In this document: piece by piece, positions 13,501 to 24,113 of the stretch
Position numbering within the stretch: the stretch's first letter is position 1
Layout: every line of letters begins with the position of its first letter
NCBI GenBank assembly: GCA_015680905.1
Contig: CM027379.1
Location: forward strand, 29,592,501 to 29,656,500
Length of the DNA stretch: 64,000 bases
Direction of reading: 5' to 3'
Source: Coptis chinensis
Taxonomy: Eukaryota; Streptophyta; Magnoliopsida; Ranunculales; Ranunculaceae
Translations under genes and position numbers: made by a program
The notes under the pieces: generated by a model
Told to the model about the DNA's origin: nothing
Database searches by the model: none
Seen by the model: the letters and a program-made list of their open reading frames with translations, nothing else

Positions 13501-13505
13501 GTTTG
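13501..13505. repeat. Target site duplication of the Gypsy element (left copy)
   Basis: GTTTG immediately before the left LTR; the identical right copy is 20610-20614. Confidence 0.9.
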
Positions 13506-13898
13506 TGGTATGTACTGAGGGTTGTCTTCTTGTTTTTGATAGTACCTATGGTGTAATAAAAGAATTAAGATAGAAAATCAATAGAGGTTTATTGTGGAGC
13601 CTGGACCTCCGGTTAACACAGTGTGCTAAAAGATATTAGATGATAAATTGTTCCTTTATTCATGACTTGCCTTTTCTTATATAGGCACTTGATTACAATA
13701 TCTAACGTACTCATCCCACCCAATAAGGAAAAGAAGTTACAACGTTCACTTCCAGAAGACTAGGTCTCCCACTACTAAGTTTACTTCAACTAGGACTCAA
13801 CAACTTCAAATACTCCTAAATTCTAGGAGTTACATAGCTGCTGCTAGATGACTTATTGTAAATAATAATAAGGAAGTGATATAGATAGACACGTATCA
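13506..13898 (-). repeat. 3' LTR of the Gypsy element
   Basis: Starts TGGTATGTACTGAGGG and ends GACACGTATCA on the plus strand; 393 bp. It is longer than its partner at 20256-20609: it keeps about 80 bp (around GATGATAAATTGTTCC) that the other LTR has lost. Paired LTRs are identical at insertion, so these differences measure age and later rearrangement. Confidence 0.9.
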
Positions 13899-13912
13899 AT
13901 TCCCCTACCCTT
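13899..13912 (-). promoter_or_regulatory. Polypurine tract of the Gypsy element
   Basis: On the minus strand AAGGGTAGGGGAAT directly abuts the 3' LTR, the site where plus-strand DNA synthesis is primed. Confidence 0.85.
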
Positions 13913-14201
13913 AAAAAATGGCCTTGTCCTCAAGGTCAAGATCAGGAAACTGGTTCTGTAGTGTATCAAAATCTTCCCAAGTAGCTTCTGCTGGAGATAA
14001 CCCTTGCCAATGAATTAGAATCTTCTTCTTCTTCTTGCGCACCCGGTAATCCAAAATTGCTTGTGGCTTGGGGTAAAGAGTATCTGCAGGACTTTGTGCA
14101 ATAGGAAGTTCAGTTTGGACAGAAATATTTTCCCCAATTTTTTTCTTCAGCAAGGAAACATGGAACACTTGATGAATTCGGGTACCTGTCGGAAGTTCCA
14201 A
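13911..14201 (-). pseudogene. Gypsy pol, C-terminal chromodomain
   Basis: The translation includes [20 protein letters not shown], the conserved 'vFHVSlLk' link after integrase, and then a chromodomain (ILDYRVRKKKKKILIHWQG, followed by LSPAEATWEDFDTL and the family-typical acidic tail). Chromodomains of this kind bind modified histone tails and bias integration to heterochromatin. The frame ends beside the polypurine tract, as expected for the 3' end of pol. It is separated from the integrase frame by frameshifts in 14202-14409. Confidence 0.85.
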
Positions 14202-14409
14202 CTTGTAAGCAACTACTCCAAATTTTTTTTAATACTTTGAAAGGACCGTAGTACTTAGGAGAAAGTTTGAGATTTTTCTTCATGGACAGTGATGTTTGAC
14301 GATATGGTTGAAGTTTTAGGTAAACCCAGTCTCCTTATACAAACTCTCTATTTGTGTGGTGACGATCATAAATCTTTTGCATGCGGGATTGGGCTTCCTT
14401 GAGAGTAGT

Positions 14410-15084
14410 CTACAAATCTTTAATGATCTTATCTCGATCCATCAGTTGTCTTTCCACAGAATCAACAACAGTCATTCCCGAAATGTATGACAATAAAGTG
14501 GGTGGTGGTCGGCCATAAACAACTTGGAAAGGAGTAGTTTTAATAGTCGAATGCCAACTAGTATTATAGCAATACTCAGCCCATGATAACCATTTAATCC
14601 ACTCGCGGGGCTGAGAACTTGTGAACCATTGCAAGTACATCTCCACCGTTCGGTTCACCACTTCGCTTTGGCCATCAGTTTGAGGGTGGTACGTTGAACT
14701 ATAATTAAAATCAGTTCCATTCTGTTTAAATAACTCTGACCAAAAGATACTTGTGAATGTTGGATCCCTATCACATACAACTGTTCGTGGCATACCATGC
14801 AGCTTGAAAATATTATCAAAGAAAACTCGTGCAACACCAATTGTCATGTACGGATGTGACAAAGGAAGAAAGTGTGCATATTTGGGCAACCTATCAACAA
14901 CTACTAGAATAGTAGTTTTCCCATTAGAAATAGGCAGACCATTAATGAAATCCATAGAGATGTCCTCCCATACCCGATTTGGAATAGGAAGTGGCTGAAG
15001 CAACCCTGCTGGAGCAAGTTGTTCTGATTTGTGGTGTTGACAAACATCACAAGCAGCAATGAATCCCCAGATATGTCGTCTCAT
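14410..15084 (-). pseudogene. Gypsy pol, integrase core
   Basis: An rve-type integrase catalytic core, which inserts the element's cDNA into the host genome. The zinc-binding part is visible as CDVCQHHK. The catalytic acidic residues appear in order as D in SMDFINGLP, D in VVCDRDPTFTS, and E in YHPQTDGQSEVVNR, so the DDE triad is preserved in this fragment. The frame begins and ends at stops, and linkers on both sides are out of frame. Confidence 0.9.
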
Positions 15085-15330
15085 TCCTTTCCAATAAAAA
15101 GTAGCTCGAACTCTTTGAAGAGTTTTTTGATAGCCTTCATGGGTACTGTTGTGAAACTGTCCTAGGATATCTTGAAGTAAAGAAGAATTTTCAAGTAGAT
15201 AAATTCTCTCTTTAAAAAAAATAACTCCATCTTGAAATTTCCATGGTCCTACTGCTTCATCATCATGGATGCGTTGAATGAGGTTTTACAATACGGAATC
15301 AGTTTGTACTTTTTCTTTGATAGCTTCTAA

Positions 15331-16316
15331 CTAGTGAGGAACAGGATGAGTAATAGTTGCAAGTTCACTTTTGTTCTTCTCATCTTGTGCAAAACCATTT
15401 GTTCTAGAAAGAGCATCAGCCACTGTATTTTCCTTTCCTTTTTTGTATTCAATAACAAAATCAAATGCCATCAGTTTGTACAACCATAATTGCTGAGCTA
15501 CTGTAATAATTCTTTGGGACCACAAATATTTCAAGCTTTGATGATCAGTTCGAACCACGAACTGTCTTCCTAATAAGTATGGACGCCACTTTTGCATAGC
15601 CAATACCAATGTTAACATCTCCTTCTCATAAGTCGACATCAACAAATTTTTTCCCTGCAATGCATGACTGTAAAATGCTATAGGGCGGTCTTGCATTAGA
15701 ACAGCACCAACACCCAAACCACTAGCATCACACTCGACTACAAACTGGTTGGCGAAGTCAGGTAGAGCTAATATTGGAGCTTTTGTCATGGCTTCTTTTA
15801 AGCGTGCAAACGCTTCTTCAACAACTGGTGTCCATACAAAAGAGTCCTTCTGTAACATTTTGGTAAGTGGACCGGCGATCTTACCAAAGTTTTGGACGAA
15901 CTTGCGATAGTAACCAATCAAACCAAGGAAGCCTCTTAATGCCTTAGGCGTGGATGGTTTGGGCCAGCTTTTCATCACTGCAACTTTGTCGGAATCCACC
16001 GCGACACCGGTGGCAGTAATTATATGACCGAGGTAGTGCACCTCACTTTGACCGAACTAGCACTTCTCTCTTTTAACAAACAACCTGTGGGATCTTAGTA
16101 TAGCCAATGCAATCTTTAAATGCTGAAAATGCTCCTCCCAAGACTTGCTATATATAAGGATATCATCAAAAAAATACTAGAATGAATTTTCTCAAATGAT
16201 CTTGAAATACCTCATTCATCAAAGCTTAGAATGTGGACTGTGCATTGGACAACCTGAATGGCATTACTAAGAATTCGTAATGACCATGATGAGTTCGAAA
16301 GGTAGGCTTTGATGTG
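15331..16316 (-). pseudogene. Gypsy pol, C-terminal reverse transcriptase and RNase H
   Basis: The lower part of the reverse transcriptase is read from 16316, with stops in the frame. The active-site region reads VFFDDILIYSKS (normally YVDD or FVDD). The open frame from 16041 gives HYLGHIIT and then the thumb. RNase H follows: FVVECDASGLGVGAVLMQ, ST-YEKEMLTLVLA and VRTDHQSLKYLW carry its conserved acidic residues, ending ADALSR. This segment is the downstream half of a domain split by the hAT element; the upstream half resumes at 18272. Confidence 0.88.
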
Positions 16317-16323
16317 TCATCAG
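16316..16323. repeat. Target site duplication of the hAT element (left copy)
   Basis: GTCATCAG before the left terminal repeat; the right copy at 18264-18271 is CTCATCAG, seven of eight bases identical. An 8-bp duplication is diagnostic of hAT elements. Confidence 0.75.
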
Positions 16324-16731
16324 TAGTGGTGTCAAATGGGTCGCCCAACCATCAAACAATGAAGCCTTCATGCTTGGAGGGCCGGGCCAGCACTACCCTC
16401 ATTTACCTCGAGGGCCGGGTCGAATCGGGCCAATGCTTAAATCTCGAACCCTTTACCCACCCCTCAACCCTCTCGAGAGGGCTTGAGGGCCAAACGTGAG
16501 AGCCGGATACTATGTTATACATTTGATTTACAAAATAAATTTAGAAACATTAGTTAAAAATGATAAAATCGAATGCACTTCACAATTAAACCTTCAAACT
16601 ACTAAAAAAAACTTGTTAAAGTTGTATTAATCAATTAAGATAAGTTAAATTCATTTCATAAAATATTATAATGAAATTATAAGGTTGACAAACTTAATAG
16701 ATAAACGTTCTTTTAAGTGATTTTTAGCATA

Positions 16732-18009
16732 TCTACTATCTATATACTAAAGCAGAGACCTTTAAAGAAAGATTTTCTCTCTCCTATGTGGCACTCTAAT
16801 ATGAGAGTTAGATTTTTTTTTTCTATTTTATGTGGCACTCTAATATGAAAGATCTTTGAAGAGTTTGAGTGTATTTCTAATTCTTATATTTGGAGAGTTT
16901 GAGTGTATTTCCAATTCTTATATATTTGATCAAATAAAAAAAAACTAAAAAATTTGATTTGTAAAATAAAATTTTATATATTTGATCAAATAAAAAAATT
17001 GCTAAAAAATAGGTGATTAAATTTATATTTGATCAAATAAAAAAAAAAAATGCTAAAAAATAGGTGATTTGTATAAACTAATTTCCTAACAAATCATACA
17101 AAGTATCTATGATAAAACACCGACTTTATTTGAATATATCCTTAACATGGCTTCAAAATATAGTTAAAAATAATTATACAAAATATATAATAGAAAATGA
17201 AAAAAAAAAATAACGGCAAAGCAATAATGACAAATATTTTAAAAATATATATAATATTGAATGAAATTAACGACAAAAACAATTAATGGGGAACGGAAAA
17301 CTTTGCATCGAACTAATCTCAAAAAATAATTAATAAAATCGAATATGGATACAAAAATTGCATTAAACTAATCTCAAAAATAATTAAAGCAAATCAAAAC
17401 TTTGATACAAATACATCAAACTAAATCAAAAAGAATTGTCGAAAATCAAATAAATGCATTGAGCTAACCCTCAAAGATTAAATTAACGGAAATAAAAATT
17501 AATTATAAATTGGGAAATAATATAACTAATCTTAAAAAATAATTAACGGAAAATCGAAAACTGGATGCAACCGCATTGAACTAATCTCAAAAATATAATT
17601 GGATGCAAAACCTCAAGAAATAATTAACGGAAATCGAAACTAGATGCAAACTCATTGAATTAACCTCAAACAATAATTAACGGAAATCGGAAACTAGATG
17701 CAAATGCAACTTTATCAAATAATAAACACGAAATCGAAAACTTGATGCAAATACATTAAACTAATCTCATAATTAAAATCGAAACTTGATGCAAATGCAT
17801 TGAACTGACCTCAAAAAACAATTAATAGAAAATTGGGAATTTGATGCAAATGTATTGAACTAACCGAAAAGAATAATTAACAATCAATCAGAAACTGGAT
17901 GCAACTGCATTGAACTGATCTCAAAAAATAAATAATGGAAATTAGAAATTGGTTTCAGCCCACAAAATATTTAATAGATCCCGGGCGTAGGTCCGGGTCC
18001 AAAATCTAG
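16732..18009 (+). mobile_element. Helitron 3, short non-autonomous copy nested in the hAT element
   Basis: Left end TCTACTATCTATATACTAAA after A; right end GATCCCGGGCGTAGGTCCGG hairpin, then GTCCAAAATCTAG and a host T. Both ends match Helitron 1. The interior has a left part resembling Helitron 1 around 4915-5040 (TTTGATCAAATAAAAAAA, ATAGGTGATTTGTATAA) and a right part made of the 55-bp minisatellite otherwise seen in Helitron 2. It is thus a 1.28 kb composite. Confidence 0.85.
17280..17950. repeat. 55-bp minisatellite inside Helitron 3
   Basis: About a dozen degraded copies of the unit described at 8700-9600 (ATTGAACTAACCTCAA, AATTAACGGAAATCG, TGGATGCAA), more eroded by short deletions than in Helitron 2. 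Confidence 0.8.
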
Positions 18010-18263
18010 TTAATACTAAAATGAAATATATTGTAAAAATATTTATTAAAATATATATAATAAATGTTGAGGGCCTAATGAGGGCCGGGCTTAAGGGAGG
18101 GCTTAAGTTTCAAAGTCTAGGCCCTTACCCTCCCCTCAAAGGCTTGAGGGCTGGGTAGCCCAGCCCACGAATGTATGAGGGCCTCATTTTGAGGGCTTTT
18201 TCAGCCTAGGGGGCGGGTTGGGGTGGGCGGGCTAAGGGTTTGAGGGCCATTTTGACACCCCTA

Positions 18264-18271
18264 CTCATCAG
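18264..18271. repeat. Target site duplication of the hAT element (right copy)
   Basis: CTCATCAG, partner of 16316-16323. Confidence 0.75.
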
Positions 18272-18569
18272 CTACCACTCGAATTTGATAATAACCGCTT
18301 CGGAGATCAAGCTTTGTAAATATCTTTGCCCCATGTAGCTCATCTAATAATTCATAAATTACCGGTATAGGAAACCGATCCTTGATTGTGAGCTTGTTCA
18401 AAGCACGATAGTCAACACACATGCGCCACGACCCATCATGTTTTTTTACCAAAATAACTGGTGAAGAATAAGGACTATTGCTGGTTTTGATCACACCTAT
18501 AGAGAGCATCTCGACCACTAGCCTCTCTATTTCTGTTTTCTGATAATGCGAATAGCGATAAGGCCCCAC
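18272..18569 (-). pseudogene. Gypsy pol, N-terminal reverse transcriptase
   Basis: Fingers and palm start of a Ty3/Gypsy reverse transcriptase. The translation holds [56 protein letters not shown] and the first catalytic aspartate in [15 protein letters not shown]. It stops at the hAT insertion. Removing the hAT element and one target copy would rejoin it to the lower half at 16316, which carries FFDD. Confidence 0.9.
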
Positions 18570-18658
18570 CTGAGATCGGGTTCACTACCTGCCATCAAGG
18601 GAATTCTGTGATCTCATTTTCGTGGAGGTGGTAAGCCCTTTGGCTCATCAAATACTTC

Positions 18659-19318
18659 CTAAAATGTCGTCAGAATCTGTAGCAATTGTGGAGGGTGATA
18701 TCCAGCCTTAAACTTAGGAATTGGAGTTCCGAGTGAGTATAATTGAAACAATACTCCCTTCTTGCACTGCTTTGCTTCATGGCAAAACCGTAAGTCTCCA
18801 AGTAGTTTATTAGCTGGAGGATTTACACCTTGCAAGAGTACTTCTTTTTCTGCTACCTTAAACTTCATTTGTAATTTTGTGAAATCCCACATAATAGGAC
18901 CAAGTGTATGCAGCCACTGAGTGCCTAACACAATAGCATAGCCTTCTAGTGGAAGCAAATAAAAATCCACAAATAAAGGTACTCCTTGCAAATTTAACTT
19001 AATGTTTGTGCACTTACCTTTACTAGATAATTTATCACCAGAAGCCACTACAACTTCAAATTTTCCTCCTCGTTCAGGCTGTAGGCCCACCTTGCTAGCA
19101 AGAGTTTCACTAATAAAATTAGGAGTACTTCCTAAATCTACCAAAACAATAGTCGGCATATACCCAATGCCACCCTTTATCCGCATTGTTTTTGGTGCCC
19201 GGGAACCCGAAATTGCATGCAAAGAAATCTCAGGCAACTCGCTCAAGCCTTCATGAATAGTGTCGTCCTCATTCATAATTATATCACCGTCTTCTTCATC
19301 ATAGCAACCTTCTATCAC
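18659..19318 (-). pseudogene. Gypsy aspartic protease region
   Basis: This is the retropepsin segment between gag and reverse transcriptase, which in a live element processes the polyprotein. The active-site motif, normally DSGST, reads VDLGSTPNFISE here: the serine is replaced by leucine, which should weaken or abolish activity. The flap region (WLHTLGPIMWDFTKLQMKF) is typical of chromoviral proteases. The frame is open for 219 residues, then stops before reverse transcriptase. Confidence 0.85.
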
Positions 19319-19324
19319 AAATAA

Positions 19325-20236
19325 CTTCTTGCATTGATGCCCCGGAACAAATTTCTAGTTACAATTATAGCACAACCCCTTAGTACGCCGCTCTTGTAAT
19401 TCAGCTTGTGATAATCGCCGAACTGGAATACTAGCACCGCTGCTTGCAGTGTCTCTGTTAGTTAAAAAATCGCTTTGATTCCCCTGTTGGTACCAGTCGC
19501 CGCTGTGATGAATCTCGTGCTTCATACAAACGGGGCAACCCAATTGTTGTAGATAATGAGTTCGGTCTTGCAGCTTGAACATTGGTTCTAATTGAAGGAT
19601 GCAACCCACTAACAAAGCAACTCACTTGTCGTTCCTGCGGAAGATGCCCAACCTTTGCAAGCAATTGCTCAAACTGAGCTTGATATTCTCATACAGATGC
19701 AACTTGTTATAAATTAGCCAGGTCGCCGAAAAAGTCGCTAAATGGATTGGGACCGCCAAAGCGAATAAACACGGCTAGTTCGAAGTCTTCCCATGTTATG
19801 ACTGTCATATCCTCCTTCAAAATTTGGTACCACAGTTGAGCAGGACCCTCAGAATGGAAAGCTGCCAGTGACACACGTTCTTCCAGAGGAATGTGGTTTT
19901 ATGAAAAAAACTCCTTCTCCCTGTATAACCAGCTGCTTGGATCGTCTTCACCATTGTAACGCGGAAAATCCAACTTCACAAACTTAGGCGCGTATGAATT
20001 GTTTGACCCATTGTACTGGGAACCACCATTTCTTCCATACTCACCATTCCGCCTAATGGAAACTCGAGCTGGTAACTGGGAATTTTCTCCAACTTCTTTA
20101 GTAGGCTAAAGAGACATTCTATCCATACGAGCATCCAATTTATCAAACATTTCGTTCATTCAGTTCATGAGATTCGATTGGCCAGTTGAGAGCTTATCCA
20201 TAGCTTGCTCTAAGTGCTCTACCCGTTGGTCCATTC
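19325..20236 (-). pseudogene. Gypsy gag with broken CCHC zinc knuckle
   Basis: Gag makes the virus-like particle. Pieces in shifting frames follow the family order: a heptad-like start near 20236 (QAMDKLSTGQSNLM), then PKFVKLDFPRYNGEDDPSSW, FFGDLANL, FEQLLAKVGHLPQERQVSCF and the nucleocapsid. The zinc knuckle reads CYNCN, a TAG stop, then KFVPGHQC, so the stop falls inside the CCHC motif (usually a glutamate there). At least five in-frame stops are visible. The 5' LTR primer site follows at 20241. Confidence 0.85.
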
Positions 20237-20240
20237 CTAA

Positions 20241-20252
20241 GCCCTGATACCA
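20241..20252 (-). promoter_or_regulatory. Primer binding site of the Gypsy element
   Basis: The minus strand reads TGGTATCAGGGC, three bases inside the 5' LTR. This matches the 3' end of plant initiator tRNA-Met (TGGTATCAGAGC) at all but one base, which is usual for chromoviruses. Confidence 0.9.
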
Positions 20253-20255
20253 ATT

Positions 20256-20609
20256 TGGTATGTACTGAGGGTTGTTCTTCTTGTTTTTGATAGTACCTAT
20301 GGTGTAATAAGAGAATTAAGATAGAAAATGGATAGAGGCTTATTGAGGAGCCTGGACCTCCGGTTAACACAGATAACGTACTCAACCCACCCAATAAGGA
20401 AAAGAAGTTACAACGTTCACTTCCAGAAGACTAACGTACTCAACCCACCCAATAAGAAAAAAAAGTTACAACGTTCACTTCCAGAAGACTAGGTCTCCCA
20501 CTACTAAGTTTCCTTCAACTAGGACTCAACAACTTCAAATACTCCTAAACTCTAAGAGTTACATAACTACTGCCAAATAATAATAATAATAAGGAAGTGA
20601 TATAGATCA
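20256..20609 (-). repeat. 5' LTR of the Gypsy element
   Basis: 354 bp, TGGTATGTACTGAGGG to GATATAGATCA on the plus strand. Relative to the 3' LTR it lacks about 80 bp and 11 bp near the end, and carries a tandem duplication of about 60 bp (unit beginning TAACGTACTCAACCCACCCA, around 20374-20492). Confidence 0.9.
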
Positions 20610-21324
20610 GTTTGCAAGTACGTTGAAAAATCCATTTTTCTTTTAAGCGCAGCACGACCCTGATCAATTGGTCACTTATTATCTAACAAATCTTATTTAA
20701 ATCAAAACTTCTGCATTTATTTCTCAATTTTCCTAATAACATTTTGATTTTTACAAATTTCCTCCACTAGATTTGGATGTGCGGGCATGGTTTAAACTCT
20801 ACAGTTAACTAAACCAATAGTCAGTGCCACAACATGTTCAAAAAGATATAAGCAAAATATATCACCTCCCATCTTGAGGATCGGTTAACCCCCCTCGGAA
20901 GTTGTTAGCTTTTTGGTAGCTAATTCCGACCTGGGAAGGGAATACCCTCCCCTATTCCAACAAAAGGCTTGATCATCCTACAGAGAGGGTATGTTGGCAA
21001 CCCTTTACACACCTTGGTGATTCATAATTTAGCCCTATTTCGGAAAAGTCACTTTTCTCATCTATTTTCTTCATCAAATTCAATTGAAACCCTAAATCCC
21101 TAATTCTTCACTATAGTCAACTAGACCATATTTCCCATAAATTAATAAGCTACCACAAAACCGTTGACCGATCACTAAGACGACCCGTGTCAAGCTCCTC
21201 CAGCCATTGCAATCGGTTTTAGCCATATTAAATTGGTAAGAAATGCCCAAACAAAAATATAACTAGATAGACTAGCCATGCAGCCCGACCTGTGATCGGG
21301 CCTGCTATTCGTAAACCCATTATG

Positions 21325-21428
21325 TATATGCTATTAATTTTCAGGCTTTTAATTTTGGTTGATGTGCTTAAACCCATATATATATATAAATGGGTTAGTT
21401 TTAGTGCCCTGAAAATTAACAGTATATA
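21325..21428. repeat. Small inverted repeat (MITE-like fold-back)
   Basis: Arms TATATGCTATTAATTTTCAGG (21 bases with two mismatches to the other arm) at 21325-21345 and 21408-21428. A second inner pair, AACCCAT and ATGGGTT, flanks an (AT)n loop. No clear target duplication. It could be a MITE remnant or a simple palindrome. Confidence 0.55.
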
Positions 21429-22277
21429 GTTCCTAGTGTTAGTTTTTGCCGAAACAGTAACATTATGAAGTTACAAATATAATTAACTGAAGATTATAAG
21501 TTCGATTCCTTTCAAATTAATCCCAAACTTGTTAACATAACAATGGAGAAAAATGAATGTAATTGAAGAACAATTTTAAGAGTAAGAAAGTTTTCACTTG
21601 TTATTTAACAATGTTAGCAAACCATTGTATTCAAAGTTTCTCAGTGAACGGAAATTACATGAGTTATAACTTTTAAAACGTGGACATCACTAAGAACTTA
21701 ACATGGTCTTACATCGATCAATGGTCTTTTATTTTCCTATTATTTATTCATAGCTAACCAAAGAACCTCACCTAATGATTGTGTGATGCAATCCCAGCCA
21801 TAAAACAAAAGATAAGGTAAGGGCTGTGATGCTTGCAACTTGGTGAAAGAGGAGATATTAGATGTTGAAAAGTAGTTGCAAACTTCTAACTTGCTTTGAA
21901 AAGAACATAAAATTAAAAGAATACTAAAAAGCTTGAAGAAGTAAAGGGAAGATGATCATTAGAAACACAAAAATGAACTGTCATTGCCATTGAACATATC
22001 AGTAGATAAGTAGATATACAAAAATATCAATAGACACAAAAATATGACAAAATTCCGCATGTTCAACTTTATAGTTCTCTTTCACATTCCACATAGAGAG
22101 CAATACATTTACATAACTAAATGATCTCATTAGTAGTCCTAAACTCTCACATACTCCAAACACTCGTTCAAGTGTACATTTTTTTTTTTTTTTTTTTTCA
22201 TACAAAAAAACTATCTGTATAGTCTAATCACTCTCTATGGTATACCACATAATATAATTGTTATTTGCGGTGATCCT

Positions 22278-22414
22278 TCATTGTTTGGTACTTGTACGAC
22301 CATAAATAGTTGCAATTCGTTGTGCACCATGAACATATTTTTTGTGCACCTTGAAAGTGGCCATGTGATTAACCATTGATATTTGCGTCCCTAGAGTTTG
22401 TTCTACCACTCGTC
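22278..22414 (-). pseudogene. Exon-like segment of an unrecognised gene
   Basis: A good acceptor (CTTTTGGCATTGCAG) at 22415 leads into a 45-residue open stretch that includes RVVEQTLGTQISMVNHMATF and ends KQ-stop at 22278. The codon use looks protein-like. A second stretch at 22667-22740 reads KGTHLEALEKLYGDLKQDHY and meets a GTGAGT donor, but the phases of the two do not join. I do not recognise the family. It may be the tail of a decayed gene. Confidence 0.3.
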
Positions 22415-22666
22415 CTGCAATGCCAAAAGAAGGTCAATATACCACACCAATTCAAAAGTCTATACAAAATATCTAAGCTATGTGCTTATATATATAACAA
22501 ACATGCATATTGTGTAACCAATATGTCTAGCCTAAACATTGAATAGAATATCTAATATATTGCCAAATGCAAATAAATATATTTAGTGGTAGTTCTAATT
22601 GTATATATCATATAGATCACAACTATAATATTTGTTACGCAAGGTAAGTTGGACTCACTTTTCTTG

Positions 22667-22740
22667 TCGTTGGCTCGTAATGGTCTTGTTTCAAATCACC
22701 ATACAACTTTTCTAGAGCCTCCAAGTGAGTGCCTTTGGTT
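22667..22740 (-). pseudogene. Second exon-like segment of the same unrecognised gene
   Basis: An open stretch, KGTHLEALEKLYGDLKQDHY then EPTTRK, ends at a GTGAGT donor on the minus strand. Stops lie a few codons upstream in the same frame. It may belong with 22278-22414, but the splice phases disagree. The product is unknown. Confidence 0.25.
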
Positions 22741-24113
22741 CTTCAATTTTTTAAGCTTCTATAGCTGCTGAAATTATTGATGAAAACAATATTAGAAATT
22801 TTAAATGCAAGAGTAAACAGATTATCACATTTGCCACTGTTATATATACTAACCGATATCCCTAGCATAGGTATAACAAAGTGCCTGATCAAAACTAATG
22901 GAACCATTCTATGAGACAACTCCTCAAACAGTCAAACTCACAATTAAAACCATCTGCTCACATAAAAAAAATAGCCATTAATACGACTAAATAATAGAAA
23001 AAAAAAATCAAACTTTCATAGAAAGCAAAAATCTATATTATTAATTATTAGGAGGGACAACTAAAAGCTACCGCAACGTCTAAGAGCTCTAGAAAATGCT
23101 AAGCATTCAACTGCCCGTTACTGACTTGCAAATATCTTACATAATAAATTGAAGTCAGATAATATAATAATATTTTGATGAGAAATAGAAGTTATATTAG
23201 CGGAAATTATGCCTATATTTCCACCAATGTGACACACCACAAAGTTAGCTTTCTCTTTAGGTGTGGGAAAGTTAATCAAGATGGAAACTAAAAAAATCAA
23301 TCACTAACTACTTTAGAACCATGAGCTATGAAACACATAATAAAACAATTGCATAGAATCAAAGGAAATAAAGATTATAGATAAACTAAATGAAACCCGA
23401 AAACTAAAAGAACTACCATGTGAATTGCATTTTTCTGAGAAAAACACAAATGAAAAATCAATGAAGGGCCATAATCCAATATCAGACAAAGACGCAGAAA
23501 GAAGACATAGTTGAACTATGCGTGCAATCTATCAAGCTGAACTTTATAGTAAAAATATAAAGCATAGTATGTACAACATATCGATGATTTATTGTACTCA
23601 TATAAATGCGCCGACAACAACTTGATGATGGTATGCATCAATGAAGAAAGAATGAGCTATTTTGTAATGAAGATAAATAAGACTAATTGTGTACCCTAGA
23701 AATCTCTAGACGCTTCATTCATTATTATTATTGAATTCTCCTAGAATACATGCCAAAAGCAGATTGAAGTAAAACATGTGTACATTCAAGCATTTATTAC
23801 TGATAATGTGTACCCACATTACACATTTGTGAGGCCTCTATTAAGACTTTGTAGCCAAGGATTAGAGGAGCAGAAGTGTATCCCTTTGCCTCAGAGTCTC
23901 ATACTACTAAGGACTTGATAATTAAAAATATAAACAAATATAAAAAATTAAAAACCAACTGATGATCAAACATTGATGATTAAAAACCAAAATACAATTG
24001 TTAACATTGTGTACCTGAACAACAGTTGATTGAAGGTGAAACGCAACTGATTTCAAACTTGGGAGATCAATGTTGATACTCAGTAATCAGTACTATGATG
24101 GAAAGGCGACAAT

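Larger units (their letters stand above)
16324..18263. mobile_element. Non-autonomous hAT element inside the Gypsy reverse transcriptase
   Basis: Terminal inverted repeats: left TAGTGGTGTCAAATGGG, right (inverted) TAGGGGTGTCAAAATGGCC. These match the common plant hAT terminus. The subterminal regions are GC-rich with repeated GGGCCGGG, CTTGAGGG and GAGGGC motifs on both sides, also typical. There is no transposase, so it is non-autonomous. It interrupts the Gypsy pol gene, and its own middle is occupied by Helitron 3. Confidence 0.85.
13506..20609 (-). mobile_element. Ty3/Gypsy chromovirus (Reina-like), full-length but broken
   Basis: A complete LTR retrotransposon on the minus strand, 7.1 kb including a nested hAT and Helitron. 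Ends are fixed by a perfect 5-bp target duplication GTTTG (13501-13505 and 20610-20614), TG...CA LTRs, a primer site matching initiator tRNA-Met and a polypurine tract. The order of products (gag, protease, reverse transcriptase/RNase H, integrase, chromodomain) is that of Ty3/Gypsy chromoviruses, elements that use the chromodomain to target chromatin. Multiple stops, a mutated protease motif and the nested insertion in reverse transcriptase show it is dead. Assignment to the Reina clade is from the look of the integrase and chromodomain only. Confidence 0.93.
20615..24113. other. Intergenic region, mostly without recognisable genes
   Basis: AT-rich DNA right of the Gypsy element. It contains a fold-back at 21325-21428, a T21-type run at about 22179-22199 and two exon-like segments on the minus strand (22278-22414 and 22667-22740, listed separately). 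Elsewhere I see nothing coding. Confidence 0.5.

Noticed and set aside
15001-15320. Possible separate gene between integrase and RNase H
   Set aside because: It is the decayed linker of Gypsy pol with stops and frameshifts, not an independent gene.
20880-21010. GC-rich stretch resembling organellar DNA
   Set aside because: I could not match it to any plastid or mitochondrial gene from sequence alone.
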